Origin: Candidatus Omnitrophota bacterium
GTDB taxonomy: Bacteria > Omnitrophota > Gorgyraeia > Gygaellales > Profunditerraquicolaceae
Length of the DNA: 5,988 bases
Direction of reading: 5' to 3'
Assembly (NCBI GenBank): GCA_016212045.1
Contig: JACRHO010000062.1
Coordinates: 1 to 5,988 of the forward strand
Position 1 is the first letter of the stretch. Each line of letters starts with the position of its first letter. The notes below the pieces were generated by a model. It saw only the letters and a list, made by a program, of their open reading frames with translations. It ran no database searches and was not told the origin of the DNA. Below are positions 5,941 to 5,988 of the stretch, one piece after another. Position numbers and translations under genes: made by a program.

Positions 5941-5988
5941 TTATTCCAGGTAGGTATAGATTTTACCTTTGTAATTGCGCAGGACGTA
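5941..5988 (-). CDS. C-terminal end of an unidentified upstream gene
   Basis: The minus strand is open from the window edge to a TAA at 5943-5941 and would encode YVLRNYKGKIYTYLE. The other two frames also remain open for some distance, so the frame choice rests on the protein-like composition and on the stop falling 6 nt before the -35 box. Fifteen residues are too few to name a family. It could also be non-coding. Confidence 0.35.
   Translation of the reverse strand, partial: YVLRNYKGKIYTYLE

Overview
The window is one stretch of a compact, single-direction bacterial operon. Every gene I can support lies on the minus strand, so transcription runs from about 5900 down to 1. In transcript order it holds the last codons of an unidentified upstream gene (5941-5988), a sigma70-type promoter with a palindrome over its -10 box (5900-5934), an EF-G-like translational GTPase (3845-5863), a small protein derived from YchF that has lost its GTPase domain (3131-3835), purH (1534-3084), folC (185-1534), and the start of mnmE (1-207, cut by the window edge). 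Gaps are tiny: 9 nt, 46 nt, a 1-nt stop/start overlap, and a 23-nt overlap. I see no internal terminator, so one polycistronic mRNA is likely. There is no gene-free stretch over 300 bases.

Organism: a bacterium with moderate G+C and tightly packed genes. The proteins are clearly bacterial but somewhat divergent. The style (small repeats inside genes, an EF-G paralogue, a reduced YchF-like protein) suggests an uncultivated lineage of the Omnitrophota/WOR-2 type. This is a weak inference from general resemblance only.

The genes fall into two themes. The first two (EF-G-like and YchF-derived) concern the ribosome. The last three are linked by folate: PurH consumes 10-formyl-tetrahydrofolate, FolC polyglutamylates folates, and MnmE uses a folate one-carbon unit to modify the tRNA wobble uridine, which leads back to translation.

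The most unusual content is small repeats inserted in frame into conserved enzymes. The EF-G-like gene carries three 15-nt palindromes (48 nt, exactly in codon register, flanked by AAAGGC/AAAGGT) in the GTPase domain between switch I and the DxPG motif. folC carries five 7-nt units at a surface-loop position, where a change of one unit would break the reading frame. A 10-bp hairpin with some sequence kinship to the palindromes sits directly before the purH ribosome-binding site. The YchF-derived protein has kept the helical arm and the TGS/DUF933 domain but has no nucleotide-binding motif.
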